A stretch of 13,400 nucleotides of DNA from an uncultured Eubacterium sp. (GCA_900551775.1 URXI01000088.1:1-13400), one strand, 5' to 3'; numbered from the stretch's first letter, positions 1 to 6,847 are shown. Notes: a model not told the origin generated them from the sequence alone. Made by a program: numbers and translations.

Positions 1-99
1 TCTCTAACAACTACACTTTTATGGTACTAAATAGGCGACAAGGCGCCTTTGATCAAAACCGTGATTTCTGTAGGCTACAAAATGGAGGATTCCTTATGA
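1..99 (+). pseudogene. C-terminal tail of an OmpR/PhoB-type response regulator, probably frameshifted
   Basis: Frame 1 from position 31 reads I-G-D-K-A-P-L-I-K-T-V-I-S-V-G-Y-K-M-E-D-S-L and stops with TGA at 97-99. This matches the end of OmpR-type winged-helix response regulators (usual form: R-K-K-[IL]-G-D...I-x-T-V-x-G-V-G-Y-[RK]). Its stop overlaps the histidine kinase start as ATGA, the normal regulator-kinase coupling. However, frame 1 has a TAA at 28-30 just before the matching part. The residues expected upstream (…H-[IF]-Y-G-…-K) look best in frame 2 (8-28), joined across an A-run (AAATA). Frame 2 itself has TAA at 5-7. Either the gene is decaying or the read has an indel in the A-run. 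Only 99 bases are visible, so the state of the whole gene is unknown. Confidence 0.5.
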
Positions 100-1856
100 A
101 AAAATCCATTACGCTGAAAATATTTACTGTCGTGACCGGGCTATTTCTCTTGATTCTGGTGGTACAGTGGATTTTTGTCAGCAGCTTTTTTGATCGTCTT
201 TACATCAAGAATATCAATGCAAACATCTATTCCAGTCTGGACGAAGTGACCGAGGACTTTCACGAGGCTGGTTCCGAGACATACTACAGGCCCTTTGAGG
301 AGTATTCCTTATCGACCGGCTCTCCTGTTTTAGCTCTTCGCGATGACTTCAAGTTTGCCGATACCGGCTTTTTTAATAAACTGACCGCTCTTCGGGTGCA
401 ATGCGAGGATAATGGGAAAATTTATACGATTCCAGTCTTCTACCTGACGCAGCTGGATGAAGATGTGCTGCCCTCCATTAAACACGGCACCAAAATCCAG
501 GCCAAATTAGTACGGGTGGGAAGCAGCGACCTCTATGAACCCCTGCTGCTGACTATAGAAGGCGTCCCCTATTCCAATCGCAGCAGCATGCACGAATACA
601 CCGTCTCTAACAGGGACGTCAAAATCATTAAATGCAGCGCCGAAGTTCTTTCCTTTAGAGATTACTCTTCTAACCCTTCTACCCAGAATCAACGGGCAGA
701 ACTGATCTATGAACATATCAGAGACTGTCTGATTACCAAAAGCAGTCTGGCAGACTTTATGTCCAAGAAAACAGGAAAATCGGAGGAGCTGAACGGTTCT
801 TCTTATTATTTTATTTCCACATCTACAGCAAGGGATGGAAATCACTATTATTTTTTGACCTTGCACAACATCATCGTTACCGGCTATGAAAGCGCCTATC
901 TGGGCGATGTCTTCAAGGGTTCTTTTGTTGTTCTCGCCGTTATTTTGATGGCTGGCGCTTACATTTTGGCTCGTCAGATTTCCAAACCGATGCAAAATCT
1001 CAATTCTGTGACCGACAAGATCGCCCATCTGGATTTCAGTGAAAAAGCCACCTATGAAGGAAAAGATGAAATCGGCCAGCTTTCCCAAAATATCAATACC
1101 ATGGCCTCCAGCCTGGAAAGCGCACTGCAGGAACTGAAGACTGCCAATCAAAATCTGGAAATCGCTTCTGAAAATGCAAAAAACAATGAAAAAAGGATGA
1201 AAAAACTCCTCGGTGACGTTTCCCATGAATTCAAAACCCCTTTGGCTTTGATCGGCGGTTATGCCGATGTCCTCAGGCGCGGCATCAATGAGCAGGAACC
1301 AGATTACTATTTAGATATCATCATGGATGAAACGGCCAACCTGACCGATATGGTCAATGAAGCCATTGAACTGACAAGGATACAATCCGGCTATTGGAGC
1401 GTCCATATCGGTGAATACTCATCAAAGGATATCGTGGTTGCTGTTTTAGAGCGCTTCTCCCGCCGACTGGAAAACTTGGGATTTGTTGTGGAGACATGGC
1501 TCTGTGACGTCATGGTATCAGCAGATGCCCACCGTATTGATCAGGTTCTTTCCAATTTTATCAGCAATGCCATCAAATATGGAGACGCTCGCCGCCTGCT
1601 CTATATCCGCATGGAAGTAAACGACAATAACTTGATCATCTCCGTTGAAAACAGCAGCACCATCAGCGAGGACATCATGGAGAAAATATGGAATCGTGAT
1701 TTCTCCATCGACGAACATACCCAGGCCCGTCTTCCTAGTCAGGGAATCGGCCTGGATATTGTGAAGAGCATATTAGATGCCCATCATAGCCATTATACAG
1801 TATCACAAAAGGAAGACATGGTCTGCTTTTCTTTTACATTGCAAATTATCCAGTAA
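96..1856 (+). CDS. Membrane-bound sensor histidine kinase (HAMP-HisKA-HATPase)
   Basis: This encodes a 586-residue two-component sensor kinase. The start at 96 has GGAGG at 84-88 with 7-nt spacing and overlaps the regulator stop; an in-frame ATG at 21 lacks this support. Order of parts: transmembrane helix at about residues 9-31, extracytoplasmic sensor region about 32-272, second helix about 275-292, HAMP about 293-345, coiled-coil linker, HisKA with the phospho-acceptor His377 in V-S-H-E-F-K-T-P, and a HATPase domain with N-box Asn487/Asn491 and G2 box S-Q-G-I-G-L (Gly550-Gly552). The G1 position reads V-E-N-S-S instead of D-x-G-x-G, as in many Firmicute VanS-like kinases, so it is probably active. 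The sensor region of about 240 residues matches no domain I recognise, so the ligand is unknown. Its cognate regulator is presumably the gene just upstream, which may be damaged. Confidence 0.93.
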   Translation: MKKSITLKIFTVVTGLFLLILVVQWIFVSSFFDRLYIKNINANIYSSLDEVTEDFHEAGSETYYRPFEEYSLSTGSPVLALRDDFKFADTGFFNKLTALRVQCEDNGKIYTIPVFYLTQLDEDVLPSIKHGTKIQAKLVRVGSSDLYEPLLLTIEGVPYSNRSSMHEYTVSNRDVKIIKCSAEVLSFRDYSSNPSTQNQRAELIYEHIRDCLITKSSLADFMSKKTGKSEELNGSSYYFISTSTARDGNHYYFLTLHNIIVTGYESAYLGDVFKGSFVVLAVILMAGAYILARQISKPMQNLNSVTDKIAHLDFSEKATYEGKDEIGQLSQNINTMASSLESALQELKTANQNLEIASENAKNNEKRMKKLLGDVSHEFKTPLALIGGYADVLRRGINEQEPDYYLDIIMDETANLTDMVNEAIELTRIQSGYWSVHIGEYSSKDIVVAVLERFSRRLENLGFVVETWLCDVMVSADAHRIDQVLSNFISNAIKYGDARRLLYIRMEVNDNNLIISVENSSTISEDIMEKIWNRDFSIDEHTQARLPSQGIGLDIVKSILDAHHSHYTVSQKEDMVCFSFTLQIIQ

Positions 1857-1867
1857 AAGCTGTTGTT

Positions 1868-2165
1868 GTACGGTGTTGTTATACTTTTAAGGCAATCTGC
1901 GTTGAATTTGCATAACGATTTTTCCATTATCCCGTATTTTGGTTACTTTTTTATTGAAATCCCTTTCAAATATCAAAGAAAAAATCACGAAAAATAACCG
2001 CCTCACACAATTTTACATTTACTGTAAGAAAAAGACTAGTCTGCACTGATACAATCTGTGTAGACTAGTCTTTTCTGTTGTTAAAACCTAATTGTGATCC
2101 ATTTTATGGAGCATGCCTTATGCAAAATCGTATCAAAAAGGCTCATAAGTATAACAACACTGTAC
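1868..2165. mobile_element. MITE-like noncoding element with 19-bp inverted repeats
   Basis: GTACGGTGTTGTTATACTT at 1868-1886 is the reverse complement, with one mismatch, of AAGTATAACAACACTGTAC at 2147-2165. Exactly 20 bases further in on each side comes TTTGCATAA (1907-1915) and its complement TTATGCAAA (2118-2126), so the inverted symmetry runs to nearly 50 bp. The interior of about 300 bp has no convincing gene. The outer GTAC is palindromic, so it could be part of the repeat or a 4-bp target duplication. The element fills the gap between two convergent genes and ends 10 bases from the stop of the gene at 2176. No family is assigned. A native convergent intergenic region with chance symmetry is the alternative, but matched inner motifs at equal distance make that unlikely. 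Confidence 0.55.
2030..2074. terminator. Bidirectional intrinsic terminator between convergent genes
   Basis: The arms AAAAGACTAGTCTGCAC (2030-2046) and GTGTAGACTAGTCTTTT (2058-2074) form a 17-bp stem with one G-U pair and an 11-nt loop. The flanking A-run and T-run let it work on both strands, serving the kinase on + and the gene at 2176-2961 on -. It lies at the centre of the MITE-like element. The stem is only moderately GC-rich. Confidence 0.7.
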
Positions 2166-2175
2166 CGGCAGGTCT

Positions 2176-2961
2176 TCAAGTGCAGTAAGTATCAATCAGT
2201 CTGGCGATATCCTGGGTGTTGATGCGGCCGGATAAGTCATCACAGGTGAACAGAATATCCTCATACATCCGGTAGCCATTCGTAAAATAAAGATCCATCT
2301 TTTTCAGGGCCCTATTGCAGTACTCTTCATCGACAAGCAGTCCCAGGTGTTCCAATAGTTTGAATTTATTTTGACTTTTTACATAGATTATAAAGTCTGG
2401 CGGTACTGTTTCACCGCCGATTTCCTTCTCTTCTTCGTAATGATACTGGATGTCCTTGACGAAGAGTAAATTTGCGATCAGCGCTTCCGACTTCGAGCGA
2501 ACCTTCTCCCCCTTCAAGGTTTTATGCTTCAGTCCCTCTGGGAAACCCATATATTTATTATAGTCCGCATCACCCCATTTCTTTCTGTTATGTATTCCCG
2601 CCATGGCAAAGCAACACTCCGGCGGTGATCGATATGCGCGAGGCTCACCCGCCATGACCTCCTCTGGATCGATATCCTTGTAACCCTTAATCAGCTTTTC
2701 TAGTAAAGTACAGTTCTTCTTGATGTACTTCAAAGAAGTTTCGATAAACCTGCGTTTTTGCAGCTGTATTACTTCTTTATTTTCTGCGCCTCCGAGATAA
2801 ATCCGCTTTCCGTTTTGTGTTTTATAGTAGTAAGTTTTCCCATTAATTACGGACGAAGACAAGCCCCCTTCAGGAAGACCTTTTAGCTGCTGAACGTACA
2901 GCTTTTGCAGCCGTTGTTGAAAGACTAGATCTTCTTCTGCATAAATCTTGCTGTTGTACAT
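2176..2961 (-). CDS. Hypothetical protein with PD-(D/E)XK nuclease-like C-terminus
   Basis: This encodes 261 residues. ATG at 2961 is preferred over the GTG six bases upstream because GGGAGG sits 5 nt before the ATG and runs into the GTG. The N-terminal half is basic, with a G-K-x-Y-Y-Y...G-K-R-I-Y-L-G stretch and a lysine-rich helical region. The C-terminal half has S-K-S-E-x-x-I-A (Glu159), then P-P-D-F (Asp189), then L-E-H-L-G (Glu204-His205), followed by Y...K-K...Y...N-G (residues 214-229). This order resembles the PD-(D/E)XK-type nuclease fold and the E-H-x-G pattern found at the end of some helicase-nuclease proteins. The classical E-x-K lysine is missing, and Lys220 or Lys221 may replace it. 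No partner gene is adjacent. It has its own promoter, so it is probably expressed singly. Function is unknown; activity is inferred from motif order only. Confidence 0.75.
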   Translation of the reverse strand: MYNSKIYAEEDLVFQQRLQKLYVQQLKGLPEGGLSSSVINGKTYYYKTQNGKRIYLGGAENKEVIQLQKRRFIETSLKYIKKNCTLLEKLIKGYKDIDPEEVMAGEPRAYRSPPECCFAMAGIHNRKKWGDADYNKYMGFPEGLKHKTLKGEKVRSKSEALIANLLFVKDIQYHYEEEKEIGGETVPPDFIIYVKSQNKFKLLEHLGLLVDEEYCNRALKKMDLYFTNGYRMYEDILFTCDDLSGRINTQDIARLIDTYCT

Positions 2962-2985
2962 TTTCACCTCCCAATTATTACCATT

Positions 2986-3014
2986 ATTGTATATCTATTG
3001 TAAGGGGAATACAA
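2986..3014 (-). promoter_or_regulatory. Sigma-A-type promoter for the gene at 2176-2961
   Basis: Reading the minus strand, TTGTAT (3009-3014) and TACAAT (2986-2991) are separated by exactly 17 bases. The -10 box lies about 25 bases upstream of the start codon and leaves room for the GGGAGG ribosome binding site. Confidence 0.55.
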
Positions 3015-3018
3015 GGGT

Positions 3019-3053
3019 GAAAAACAGAAAAGCTATGCAAATTTTGCATAGCT
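3019..3053 (-). terminator. Intrinsic terminator of ilvA
   Basis: AGCTATGCAAA / TTTGCATAGCT (3031-3053) is a perfect 11-bp inverted repeat around one base. On the minus strand it is followed by a T-rich tract (TTTCTGTTTTT). It starts about 20 bases after the ilvA stop. The stem is A/T-rich, so termination may be partial. Confidence 0.7.
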
Positions 3054-3075
3054 CTCATAGCTTTTTTGTTTTCAC

Positions 3076-4287
3076 CTAAATCATAACGCTGATCAGTTTC
3101 GGATCGTAGCCGATCTTCTTCAGTGCTTTGATGATCTTGTCCTTGTGCTCCGTGCCAAAGGACTCCATGGTAATCTTCAGTTCCACTGCCGCATTTCTGT
3201 TGGTGCTGACAAACTGGTTGTGATCCAGTCTGATGACGTTGCCCTGTTCTTCTGCAATGGTGTTTGCCACCCTCACCAGCTCACCTGGCTTATCTGGCAG
3301 CAAAACAGAAATGGTAAAGATTCTGTCTCTCTGAATCAATCCGTGCTGCACCACAGAAGACATGGTGATGATATCCATGTTGCCGCCGCTGAGGATGGAA
3401 ACCACTTTCTTGTCTTTTGCTTTCAGATGCTTCAGTGCGGCGACAGTAAGCAGCCCTGAGTTCTCTACGACCATCTTGTGGTTTTCTACCATATCCAGGA
3501 AGGCCACAATCAGCTCATCATCTTCCACGGTAATCACCGCATCGATGTTCTTTTGCAGATACGGGAAGATCTCAACGCCGGGCGTCTTTACCGCGGTGCC
3601 ATCGGCAATGGTGTTGACGCCATCAAGGGTTACAGGCTTGCCCGCTTCAAAAGAAGCCTGCAGGCAAGCTGCTCCAGCCGGCTCTACAGCTACGATCTTG
3701 ATCTTCGGATTCAGCATCTTGGCTAGTGTAGAAACACCTGTAGCCAGTCCTCCGCCACCCACAGGTACTAAAATGTAGTCTACCAGCGGCAGTTCCTTGA
3801 CGATTTCCATGGCGATGGTTCCCTGTCCAGTCGCTACCACAGGATCATCAAAAGGATGAATAAAGGTGTACCCCTTTTCTTCAGCCAATTTCTGAGCATA
3901 AGCTGCAGACTCATCATAAACATCGCCGTATAAAACGACCTCCGCTCCGTAACTTTTAGTTCTGTTTACCTTCATCAAAGGCGTCGTCGTCGGCATCACG
4001 ATGGTAGCTTTACATCCATAGGCTTTTGCCGCATAAGCCACGCCCTGGGCGTGATTTCCTGCAGAGGCTGTGATCAGTCCCTTCGCTCTTTCCTCGTCAG
4101 TCAGTGTGCTGATCTTGTAATAAGCTCCTCGCAGCTTGTAGGCACCAGTCTTCTGCATATTCTCCGGTTTCAAATAAACTCTATTTCCACTCTGTTCACT
4201 GAAATAGTCACTATATAGCAAATTCGTCTCTATGGCAACTTTTTTTACCACCTCGGTGGCTTCTTCAAACGCATCTAAAGTTAACAT
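3076..4287 (-). CDS. ilvA: Threonine ammonia-lyase (threonine dehydratase), PLP-dependent, with ACT domain
   Basis: This encodes 403 residues. The enzyme deaminates L-threonine to 2-oxobutanoate, feeding isoleucine synthesis or fermentative threonine breakdown. It has the fold-type II PLP motif K-T-G-A-Y-K-L-R-G with the Schiff-base Lys51, the substrate loop S-A-G-N-H-A-Q-G at about 75-82, the glycine-rich phosphate loop V-G-G-G-G-L at about 178-183 and the late S-G-G-N motif near 302-305. About 80 residues form a single C-terminal ACT domain (from I-S-V-L-L-P-D-K-P-G-E-L). This is the short, one-ACT type, shorter than the two-ACT E. coli IlvA and longer than ACT-less TdcB. The start at 4287 has AAGGAA 7 nt upstream. 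It follows the M14 carboxypeptidase by 69 bp, with no convincing promoter between them, and ends with TAG before a hairpin. Catabolic or biosynthetic use cannot be settled here; no ilv genes are adjacent. Confidence 0.95.
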   Translation of the reverse strand: MLTLDAFEEATEVVKKVAIETNLLYSDYFSEQSGNRVYLKPENMQKTGAYKLRGAYYKISTLTDEERAKGLITASAGNHAQGVAYAAKAYGCKATIVMPTTTPLMKVNRTKSYGAEVVLYGDVYDESAAYAQKLAEEKGYTFIHPFDDPVVATGQGTIAMEIVKELPLVDYILVPVGGGGLATGVSTLAKMLNPKIKIVAVEPAGAACLQASFEAGKPVTLDGVNTIADGTAVKTPGVEIFPYLQKNIDAVITVEDDELIVAFLDMVENHKMVVENSGLLTVAALKHLKAKDKKVVSILSGGNMDIITMSSVVQHGLIQRDRIFTISVLLPDKPGELVRVANTIAEEQGNVIRLDHNQFVSTNRNAAVELKITMESFGTEHKDKIIKALKKIGYDPKLISVMI

Positions 4288-4356
4288 ACTTTTCTTCCTT
4301 TCCCTATGTAAATCTTGTCTTCTATTTTACCACAAATTTGCGGAAAAGGATAGTCA

Positions 4357-5361
4357 CTAGCGATACATATACGCGGTCTTTTCAAAGGAAGTCTTGAGTT
4401 TATTGTAGATAGACATCAGTTGTTTACTAGCTACTGGCACCCCTCCATATCCAGTCTCAATACAGACATAAGGGATGCGATATTCGTTGATGACATAATG
4501 CTCCAAATCACCGTAGGTAGCTTTGGTGTAACTCTCGTCGATCAGATAATAGCCGGTCATCTCCCTGAACATCTTCGCCAAAGCGTAGCTCTTTGCTTTG
4601 TAGGACTTATTCTTATAGCCCCAGTAAATCACTTGTCCCATGCTGTGATAGTTGAGACAGGCCTTCATGTTGGTCATAGATTTCATCAGATCGCGAACCG
4701 CCTTCGCTTCGTTTTCAGAAAATCGGGAAGGACCAGGATAGCCTTCGCTGGCAGGCTTCTTTTCTGCCGGCTTTCCGGCATACATCTTGTAGTTTCGATT
4801 CAGATCCACGCCTCTGGCATTGGCTTTCCAGTTGCTGTAGCCTCCCCTTCTCGTCATCTTCTTGACTTTTTTGCGGAGTGCCGCATCCTTGATGGCTCCG
4901 GGGCCAGATTGACTGATGGCGATGCCGTCAGGGTTGACCATAGGCATGATGTAGATGGCAGTTTCATCAAAGAGCTGCCGGTAGGTTTTCCCCTTATATT
5001 TGCCTTCGTAATTGCGGCAATACCGTTCCACCATCATCATGACCACCTGGCAGTTGATGTATTCACGAGCATGCATTCCCGCCGTGACAAAGATCTGCTT
5101 TTCCGCCTGCGGATTTCCCAGGCAGAGGGCATAAATGTTTCTGCCGTCTGCAGTCTGTCCCAGTATCTGGCTTGTCAATCGATCAGGGTATTTAGCAGTC
5201 AGCTGCGTAATATCTTTTTTCAGATCCGTATAGCTGTATTTTTTGTCACTATGGCTGACGATATAGGATGTGGCAGCAGAAACCGGCTGTGGAATGATCG
5301 TCATCATCGTCAGGAAAAGAATCAAAATTACGGCAATTCTGCGTTTGCTGGTATTGATCAT
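4357..5361 (-). CDS. Secreted M14-family zinc carboxypeptidase
   Basis: This encodes 334 residues. A signal peptide spans about residues 1-29 (K-R-R, hydrophobic core, then V-S-A-A), with cleavage likely after Ala29; no lipobox is seen. The mature part carries the M14 site: zinc ligands His97 and Glu100 in G-M-H-A-R-E-Y and His239 in N-Y-H-S-M-G, substrate-binding N-R in D-L-N-R-N-Y (186-191), and catalytic Glu302 in C-I-E-T-G. All expected residues are present, so it should be active, releasing C-terminal residues from peptides or cell-wall peptides outside the membrane. Its specificity, and whether it acts on D,L-peptidoglycan bonds, are not decidable. The start at 5361 has AGGGGG 5-6 nt upstream. 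It lies 12 bp after the cupin gene, so the two are surely cotranscribed. The antisense strand is also open, but that frame is judged a shadow. Confidence 0.93.
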   Translation of the reverse strand: MINTSKRRIAVILILFLTMMTIIPQPVSAATSYIVSHSDKKYSYTDLKKDITQLTAKYPDRLTSQILGQTADGRNIYALCLGNPQAEKQIFVTAGMHAREYINCQVVMMMVERYCRNYEGKYKGKTYRQLFDETAIYIMPMVNPDGIAISQSGPGAIKDAALRKKVKKMTRRGGYSNWKANARGVDLNRNYKMYAGKPAEKKPASEGYPGPSRFSENEAKAVRDLMKSMTNMKACLNYHSMGQVIYWGYKNKSYKAKSYALAKMFREMTGYYLIDESYTKATYGDLEHYVINEYRIPYVCIETGYGGVPVASKQLMSIYNKLKTSFEKTAYMYR

Positions 5362-5373
5362 CTTTCGTCCCCC

Positions 5374-5703
5374 TTACTGCTCCGGCACCACGGCAAAGAA
5401 AATCAAATCCTCATCGCTGTCGTTGATTAGGCTGTGTTCATGGCCTTTGGGACAGTAATGGCACAAACCCTCCTCTACCTCTTCATAACCGCCATCATAA
5501 AGGGCTTTGCCTCTTCCTTTTAGAATATAGATGATTTCGCTGCTGGTATCGTGGGTATGCAGGCCGATGGACGCGCCAGGGGCAAGCTTGCCACGCATGA
5601 TCTTACATGCAGGATCCACAAACATCCTGGATCTGGTCTCCTTTTCCCCGCCTCGAAAACGCGGAATGACTGTTTCTTCAATTTGTTCAAAATCAATTAT
5701 CAT
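5374..5703 (-). CDS. Small single-domain cupin protein
   Basis: This encodes 109 residues from ATG at 5703, preceded by GAGGTG at a 7-nt spacing. A longer frame from 5766 would start inside the promoter and is rejected. A single cupin_2-type beta barrel is indicated by G-x-x-I-G-L-H-T-H-D-T-S-S-E (two metal-binding His and a Glu), then G-R-G and the second motif C-P-K-G-H-E-H-S-L. It probably binds one divalent metal in the cytoplasm. Proteins of this kind serve as small isomerases, dioxygenases or ligand sensors, and the exact reaction cannot be told. It is first in a unit with the secreted carboxypeptidase (12 bp apart) and perhaps ilvA, and is read from the promoter at 5738-5766. Confidence 0.88.
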   Translation of the reverse strand: MIIDFEQIEETVIPRFRGGEKETRSRMFVDPACKIMRGKLAPGASIGLHTHDTSSEIIYILKGRGKALYDGGYEEVEEGLCHYCPKGHEHSLINDSDEDLIFFAVVPEQ

Positions 5704-5737
5704 CGCAAGCACCTCTTTCTTAATTTTATATATTATT

Positions 5738-5766
5738 AGTGTAAATATAATGTCTGCTTTTGTCAA
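5738..5766 (-). promoter_or_regulatory. Sigma-A-type promoter of the cupin-carboxypeptidase unit
   Basis: On the minus strand a perfect TTGACA (5761-5766) is followed after 17 bases by TACACT (5738-5743). It lies 35-63 bases upstream of the cupin start. The surrounding A/T-rich sequence fits a strong promoter. Confidence 0.65.
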
Positions 5767-6130
5767 ATAAAACTATTAAAGAAGCTCTTTACGATAAAGT
5801 TACGCTTTTTGGGCACTTGCAACTTGGTTCGCGTAACCTAAGTATTTCATGCCGTGAAAATGAGGGGGTATAACTGATTTTGGTTACTTTTTATGCCAAT
5901 TTAACTATCTATTTTATGCCTGAACCTCATAAAAAAATAACATTTGTAATATTTTTATAAATGCCCGTGAAGTTTCGCACTGTTTTCAACAGAATGGACC
6001 CAATAGCTGCCAGAGAGTTACGCAGAATCTTTAAGATACACATCAAAAAGCTTAACCATATTGTAAAAAGTTCCTTTGTCATACCCCCATACCCTATATA
6101 TTTTTTTGTCAGAATCTGAGAGCATTCTCT
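5767..6130. other. Noncoding A/T-rich stretch, no gene recognised
   Basis: No frame here has a start with a ribosome binding site and a protein-like translation. Visible structure is limited to a short inverted pair GTTACGC (5799-5805) / GCGTAAC (5831-5837), a distant pair GGGGGTAT / ATACCCCC around 5864 and 6080, and a 16-base stretch (ATTTTGGTTACTTTTT, about 5877-5892) that recurs near 1935-1950 inside the MITE-like element. It separates the cupin promoter from the IS element and may be decayed sequence. Confidence 0.5.
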
Positions 6131-6146
6131 AAAACGATAGAATCAT

Positions 6147-6169
6147 AACCACCGGCTCAGCCGGTGGTT
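6147..6169. repeat. Right-end hairpin of the IS200-type element
   Basis: AACCACCGGC, a 3-base loop TCA, then GCCGGTGGTT: a perfect 10-bp GC-rich stem (11 bp if the loop closes to one base). It lies on the 3' side of tnpA and is the likely TnpA binding site at the right end. Confidence 0.8.
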
Positions 6170-6176
6170 TGCTTAT

Positions 6177-6267
6177 GCCCCTATAAGGGGCCTTCTCCTG
6201 CGGGCGTCTTAAGACGCATCGAAAAATCCGCCAACCGCACGTCTTCCCCCGGGTTAGCCTAAAGGCT
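6177..6267 (-). other. Structured stretch 3' of tnpA
   Basis: Three separate inverted repeats lie between tnpA and the right-end hairpin: GCCCCT-ATA-AGGGGC (6177-6191), the perfect 14-base palindrome GCGTCTTAAGACGC (6204-6217) and AGCCT-AA-AGGCT (6256-6267). They would fold in the RNA read from the tnpA strand. They may protect tnpA from read-through, act as a small structured RNA, or be the remnant of a larger element's guide-RNA region. Only the inverted repeats are seen directly. Confidence 0.5.
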
Positions 6268-6282
6268 TATTTCCTCCCCGGT

Positions 6283-6753
6283 CTATTGCTTTACCTTTTC
6301 TCCTGTGAATGGGTCGATGTACTCTTTGAGGCTGATCTGATCATTCGCGATGTCCTCCTGGAGCTGGTTCCTTACATACTCCGCAATCTTCTTTTCATTC
6401 TTCCCCACGGTGTCTACATAATACCCCCGGCACCAGAAATGCCTGTTTCCGTATTTGTACTTCATGTTTGCATGGCGGTCAAAGATCATCAGCGAGCTTT
6501 TCCCCTTGAGGTACCCCACAATGTCCGACACGCTGTATTTTGGCGGTATCCTCACCAGCATGTGGATATGGTCTGCGCAGCATTCCGCCTCGATGATCTC
6601 TATCCCCTTTCTTTCACAGAGCATCCTGAGGATCTTCCCGATCTCCACTTTCAGCTTTCCATAGATTACCTGCCTTCTGTATTTTGGTGCAAACACGATA
6701 TGGTATTTGCAATTCCACCTTGTGTGTGCTAAACTCATACTATCAGCTTTCAT
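6283..6753 (-). CDS. tnpA: IS200/IS605-family Y1 transposase TnpA
   Basis: This encodes 156 residues, full length for the family (about 130-155). The HUH nuclease motif is D-H-I-H-M-L-V with His62 and His64. The catalytic tyrosine is most likely Tyr126 in I-A-E-Y-V-R-N-Q, on the C-terminal helix. The N-terminal Y-H-I-V-F-A-P-K-Y-R strand and the F-W-C-R-G-Y-Y segment are typical. TnpA works as a dimer that cuts and rejoins single-stranded DNA at the hairpin ends. The start at 6753 has AAAGGAGG at 6763-6770; ATG at codon 6 is an alternative. The gene ends with TAG. The frame is undamaged, so the element may be active. Confidence 0.97.
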   Translation of the reverse strand: MKADSMSLAHTRWNCKYHIVFAPKYRRQVIYGKLKVEIGKILRMLCERKGIEIIEAECCADHIHMLVRIPPKYSVSDIVGYLKGKSSLMIFDRHANMKYKYGNRHFWCRGYYVDTVGKNEKKIAEYVRNQLQEDIANDQISLKEYIDPFTGEKVKQ

Positions 6754-6802
6754 AGCTTGATTCCTCCTTTGATTTCATGTGTACGGTTGGCGAACCAGTA
6801 CC

Positions 6803-6811
6803 ATTATATCA
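6803..6811 (-). promoter_or_regulatory. Extended -10 promoter of tnpA
   Basis: The minus strand reads TGATATAAT, a perfect extended -10 (TG-n-TATAAT), about 50 bases before the tnpA start. No good -35 box lies 17 bases upstream, which fits an extended -10 promoter. Confidence 0.55.
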
Positions 6812-6847
6812 CAGGAGGTTTTTTATTGCTTTCATCTGAAGATAGTC

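Noticed and set aside
21..95. Upstream start of the kinase at 21
   Set aside because: This stretch encodes the response-regulator tail in another frame, and the ATG at 96 has GGAGG at the right distance.
507..1226. Open frame of 239 codons antisense to the histidine kinase
   Set aside because: It lies wholly inside a kinase with clear domain motifs, has no family features of its own and looks like a codon-bias shadow.
4420..5430. Open frame of 336 codons on the + strand opposite the M14 carboxypeptidase gene, slightly longer than the gene itself
   Set aside because: The translation has no recognisable domain, there is no ribosome binding site before the ATG, and the minus-strand frame has a full set of M14 catalytic residues and a signal peptide.
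5374..5766. Longer 130-residue form of the cupin starting at 5766
   Set aside because: The extra 21 codons overlap the -35/-10 promoter, and ATG at 5703 has a proper ribosome binding site.
5767..6130. Riboswitch or RNA gene in the long gap before the cupin gene
   Set aside because: No recognisable conserved core, and the cupin promoter lies downstream of this stretch, so it is not in that gene's leader. The inverted pairs are short and far apart.
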